DNA of 9,069 bases, from NCBI GenBank assembly GCA_021780095.1, contig JAJXZK010000286.1, forward strand, positions 1 to 9,069. Direction: 5' to 3'. The position numbers and the translations under genes were made by a program. Source of the DNA: Acidobacteriota bacterium. Lineage in GTDB: Bacteria > Acidobacteriota > Terriglobia > Terriglobales > Acidobacteriaceae. A model generated the notes under the pieces. The model was not told the DNA's origin, searched no databases, and saw only the letters and a program-made list of their open reading frames with translations. Shown one piece after another: positions 7,544 through 9,069 of this stretch (its first letter is position 1; every line of letters starts with the position of its first letter).

Positions 7544-7592
7544 CCCATTCAAGCCTACCCTGCGCGAAGTCGAACGGGTTGGCTTGAGTGGG
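7544..7592 (+). repeat. Intergenic hairpin repeat, copy 2
   Basis: CCCATTCAAGCC (7544-7555) pairs over 12 bp with GGCTTGAGTGGG (7581-7592) around a 25-nt loop. The left arm begins 70 bp after that of copy 1 and shares the TGCCCCAT entry. The sixth pair is T-A here and C-G in copy 1, a compensatory change. The fifth pair is T-G in both. The loops are unrelated in sequence. Confidence 0.75.
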
Positions 7593-7629
7593 ATTGGAAG
7601 GACTCGCCCTTCTCCCACCCCCCGCCTTC

Positions 7630-7740
7630 TCATTCTTCTTCGGTCAGGACTGCGTCATAGTCCTGACCGCCATAGAAAATCCCAACTATATTGACCCGAT
7701 CTTCGCTTACATGGAAGGCGATGGCAACGCGCTCTCGATC
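7630..7740 (-). pseudogene. Remnant of a ParE/RelE-type toxin C-terminus
   Basis: The last 36 codons of a minus-strand frame ending at TGA 7632-7630 read DRERVAIAFHVSEDRVNI then VGIFYGGQDYDAVLTEEE. The pattern of a strand, then a hydrophobic stretch, then Gly-Gly-(Gln/Arg)-Asp-(Tyr/Leu) near the C-terminus is typical of ParE-superfamily toxins, which poison gyrase or cleave mRNA. The frame continues upstream but its sequence no longer resembles the family (Pro-rich, with SERGTRP-like or PLPRPVPEP stretches). No antitoxin gene is next to it. It also sits against the start of the next gene. I infer a decayed fragment. The similarity is by eye only; it could be chance. Confidence 0.4.
7642..7668. 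repeat. Perfect 10-bp inverted repeat
   Basis: GGTCAGGACT (7642-7651) and AGTCCTGACC (7659-7668) are exact reverse complements around a 7-nt loop. It lies within the last codons of the toxin-like remnant. No T-run follows on either strand, so terminator function is doubtful. Confidence 0.7.
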
Positions 7741-7878
7741 GCTGGAGTTTGTCGGCCTCGGCAACCATCCAAGGTACATCCAGTTCGCTGTGGACTTTTG
7801 TTCTCCGATTCGCGGTGGCAGGATCGTGCAGAATAGAAAGAAAGCTGGCTCCGGTACGGGCCGGGGCAAAGGAGACGC

Positions 7879-8760
7879 ATGGGATTCGTGTCGAAGGCGC
7901 TGTTGCCAGTCTTGTTGATCGCGGCCGCTTGCGTGCCAGTGGGTGCGCAGCAGAATCGATCGAGCGAAGCGATTCTCAAACAGATCCAGGGCCACCATCA
8001 GGGATTGGCCGTCTGGTGGATGGGCAATTCCGGCTGGCTGATCAAGTCCGGAGACCTGCTGATCGCCACCGACCTCGACCTGGATGCCAGCGACAAATCC
8101 GATCCCAAGATCCAGCCGCCGCCGTTAACGCCGCAGCAGTTGGCGGGTGTACTGGACGTCGAGTTTGTCACGCACCAGCATGGCGATCATTGCAATGTGC
8201 CCACCATCCAAGGGCTTGCCCAGGGAAGCCGCACCATCTTTGTGCTGCCACGGCCTTGTCTCAAGGAGGTCGCCTCGCTGCATATTCCGAAGGACCGGAT
8301 CATCGTTCCCGAGCCTTTGCATCCCTTCGACGTCGAGGGCATTCATGTCGAGCCGATCCATGCGATTCACGGCAATCAGGATTTCACCGTGCTCACTCGC
8401 GAACCCGATTTTGTCTTCAATATCGCGCACAATTGCGGTTATCTGTTCAATATCGGCGGCAAGCGGATTCTCGAGCCAGGCGACTCGGTGCTCACCGAAG
8501 AGCACCTGAACCTGAAGAACATCGATGTCCTGTTCATTTCGCCCACGATCCACAACATGTACACCGACCGCTCGATGATTCTCATTAACAGACTGCAGCC
8601 GTCCTACATTTTTCCGCAGCATTTCGGCACCTACCAGGTGCGCGACGATAATTACTTCTGGACTCACGGTTATCCGAAAGAGCTGAAAATGTACCTCTCG
8701 CAGGACCTGCAAAAGCGCTATCACCAGCTCAACATTGGCGACATGTTCGAAATTCAATAA
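7879..8760 (+). CDS. Exported metallo-beta-lactamase-fold hydrolase (UlaG-like)
   Basis: This 293-residue protein has an N-terminal signal peptide (Lys6, hydrophobic 7-19) with probable signal peptidase I cleavage after VGA (residue 23, before QQ). Cys18 lies in an AAAC context that is not a good lipobox. The mature part carries the MBL-fold metal motif THQHGDH (His99, His101, Asp103, His104), His164 in IHAIHGNQD, Asp202 in EPGDS and His248 in PQHFGTY. With MGNSGWLIKSGDLLIATDLDL near residue 50, this layout fits the UlaG/L-ascorbate-6-phosphate lactonase-like branch, whose members hydrolyse lactones, phosphodiesters or other esters. The substrate cannot be told. True class B beta-lactamases have a different layout, so antibiotic hydrolysis is not implied. 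AAAGGAG (7868-7874) 4 nt upstream supports ATG 7879. Gene context gives no functional clue. Confidence 0.88.
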   Translation: MGFVSKALLPVLLIAAACVPVGAQQNRSSEAILKQIQGHHQGLAVWWMGNSGWLIKSGDLLIATDLDLDASDKSDPKIQPPPLTPQQLAGVLDVEFVTHQHGDHCNVPTIQGLAQGSRTIFVLPRPCLKEVASLHIPKDRIIVPEPLHPFDVEGIHVEPIHAIHGNQDFTVLTREPDFVFNIAHNCGYLFNIGGKRILEPGDSVLTEEHLNLKNIDVLFISPTIHNMYTDRSMILINRLQPSYIFPQHFGTYQVRDDNYFWTHGYPKELKMYLSQDLQKRYHQLNIGDMFEIQ

Positions 8761-9069
8761 CCGGAGGAAGCGGCGCGCCGGCTGCCCGGGATGAACCAAT
8801 CCCTGCTCCCTCGCCCCCACCCCTGGGACAGCATTCCACCCAAAACCGGTAGAAGGGGAACAGGCGTTTGCATGCGCTCGACCGCGTCATTGGCACGCAA
8901 TGTGCATCTTTCCTGGAAACAAATTCCATGTAACATACTCAGCATCCATAGTTTGCGACATTTCACGCTTCTATAGAATCCTTCGACTTTGCTGCATACT
9001 CCTTCAACGATTTGCCTGCCGCCGCCGCCCTTCCCCCTCGTAAAATAGAGCAGGCGCCTCCGCGAAACG
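8761..9069. other. Non-coding region after the MBL gene
   Basis: I see no credible gene in these 309 bases. There is a 10-bp palindrome CGGCGCGCCG (8771-8780) without a T-run, so no clear terminator for the upstream gene. Further right, TTGCGA (8953-8958), a 15-nt spacer and TAGAAT (8974-8979) form a weak rightward promoter candidate. It overlaps a copy of the motif GCGACATTTCA (8955-8965). TAAAAT at 9041-9046 is another -10-like hexamer with no -35. Both may serve a gene starting beyond the window. Confidence 0.45.

Larger units (their letters stand above)
7425..7878. other. Intergenic region with hairpin repeats and a gene remnant
   Basis: These 454 bases carry no intact gene I can support. 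They contain the two hairpin repeats, a C-rich tract (7612-7623), a perfect 10-bp inverted repeat at 7642-7668, and the minus-strand toxin-like remnant. The Shine-Dalgarno of the next gene (AAAGGAG, 7868-7874) lies at the right end. No promoter stood out. Confidence 0.6.

Noticed and set aside
7468..7600. The two hairpins as a CRISPR array
   Set aside because: There are only two units, with imperfect repeats that are themselves hairpins around unequal loops, and no cas genes nearby.
7749..8588. Plus-strand open frame (279 codons) across the start of the MBL gene
   Set aside because: It is a frame-shifted shadow of the MBL-fold gene with low-complexity Arg/Ala/Gly content and no motif.
8771..8780. 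Palindrome CGGCGCGCCG as a terminator of the MBL gene
   Set aside because: It has no room for a loop and no T-run; such GC palindromes are expected in GC-rich DNA.
8791..8976. Small open frame of 61 codons after the MBL gene
   Set aside because: It has no good Shine-Dalgarno, unremarkable composition and no conserved pattern; it overlaps promoter-like sequence.

Overview
The window looks like chromosomal DNA from a GC-rich, free-living bacterium. Protein styles (the GlgC N-terminus, the YheS-like ABC-F protein, the S21 sequence) and TGCCCCAT-type intergenic hairpins suggest an acidobacterium, probably of the Terriglobia. That placement is inference from the look of the sequence; no search could be run.

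Layout, left to right. (1) 1-1086, minus strand: glgC (ADP-glucose pyrophosphorylase), cut by the window's left edge so that its C-terminus is missing. A good sigma-70-type promoter and a palindrome lie upstream of it. (2) 1309-3297, plus strand: an ABC-F ATPase of the YheS/Uup type, divergent from glgC. It is followed after about 25 nt by ppc (3323-6133, phosphoenolpyruvate carboxylase), probably on the same transcript. (3) A strong, probably bidirectional hairpin terminator (6141-6180) separates ppc from the convergent rpsU (6193-6393, minus), which uses a TTG start. (4) 6609-7424, plus: an unrecognised protein with two membrane helices and a C-terminal beta-rich domain, in visibly AT-richer DNA. 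(5) 7425-7878: no intact gene. It holds two near-identical hairpins whose arms show a compensatory base-pair change, and on the minus strand a remnant resembling the C-terminus of a ParE/RelE-type toxin. (6) 7879-8760, plus: a secreted or periplasmic metallo-beta-lactamase-fold hydrolase (UlaG-like). (7) 8761-9069: non-coding, with a weak promoter-like stretch and another copy of a motif found upstream of glgC.

The left two thirds are core metabolism and translation: glycogen precursor synthesis, anaplerotic carbon fixation, ribosome-associated ATPase and ribosomal protein S21. The right third is more accessory in character. I see no phage, insertion sequence, CRISPR array, tRNA or rRNA, and no convincing new multi-gene system. 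The most interesting leads are the covarying twin hairpins, the shared TGAAATGTYGC motif, and the unidentified membrane protein with two possible starts.
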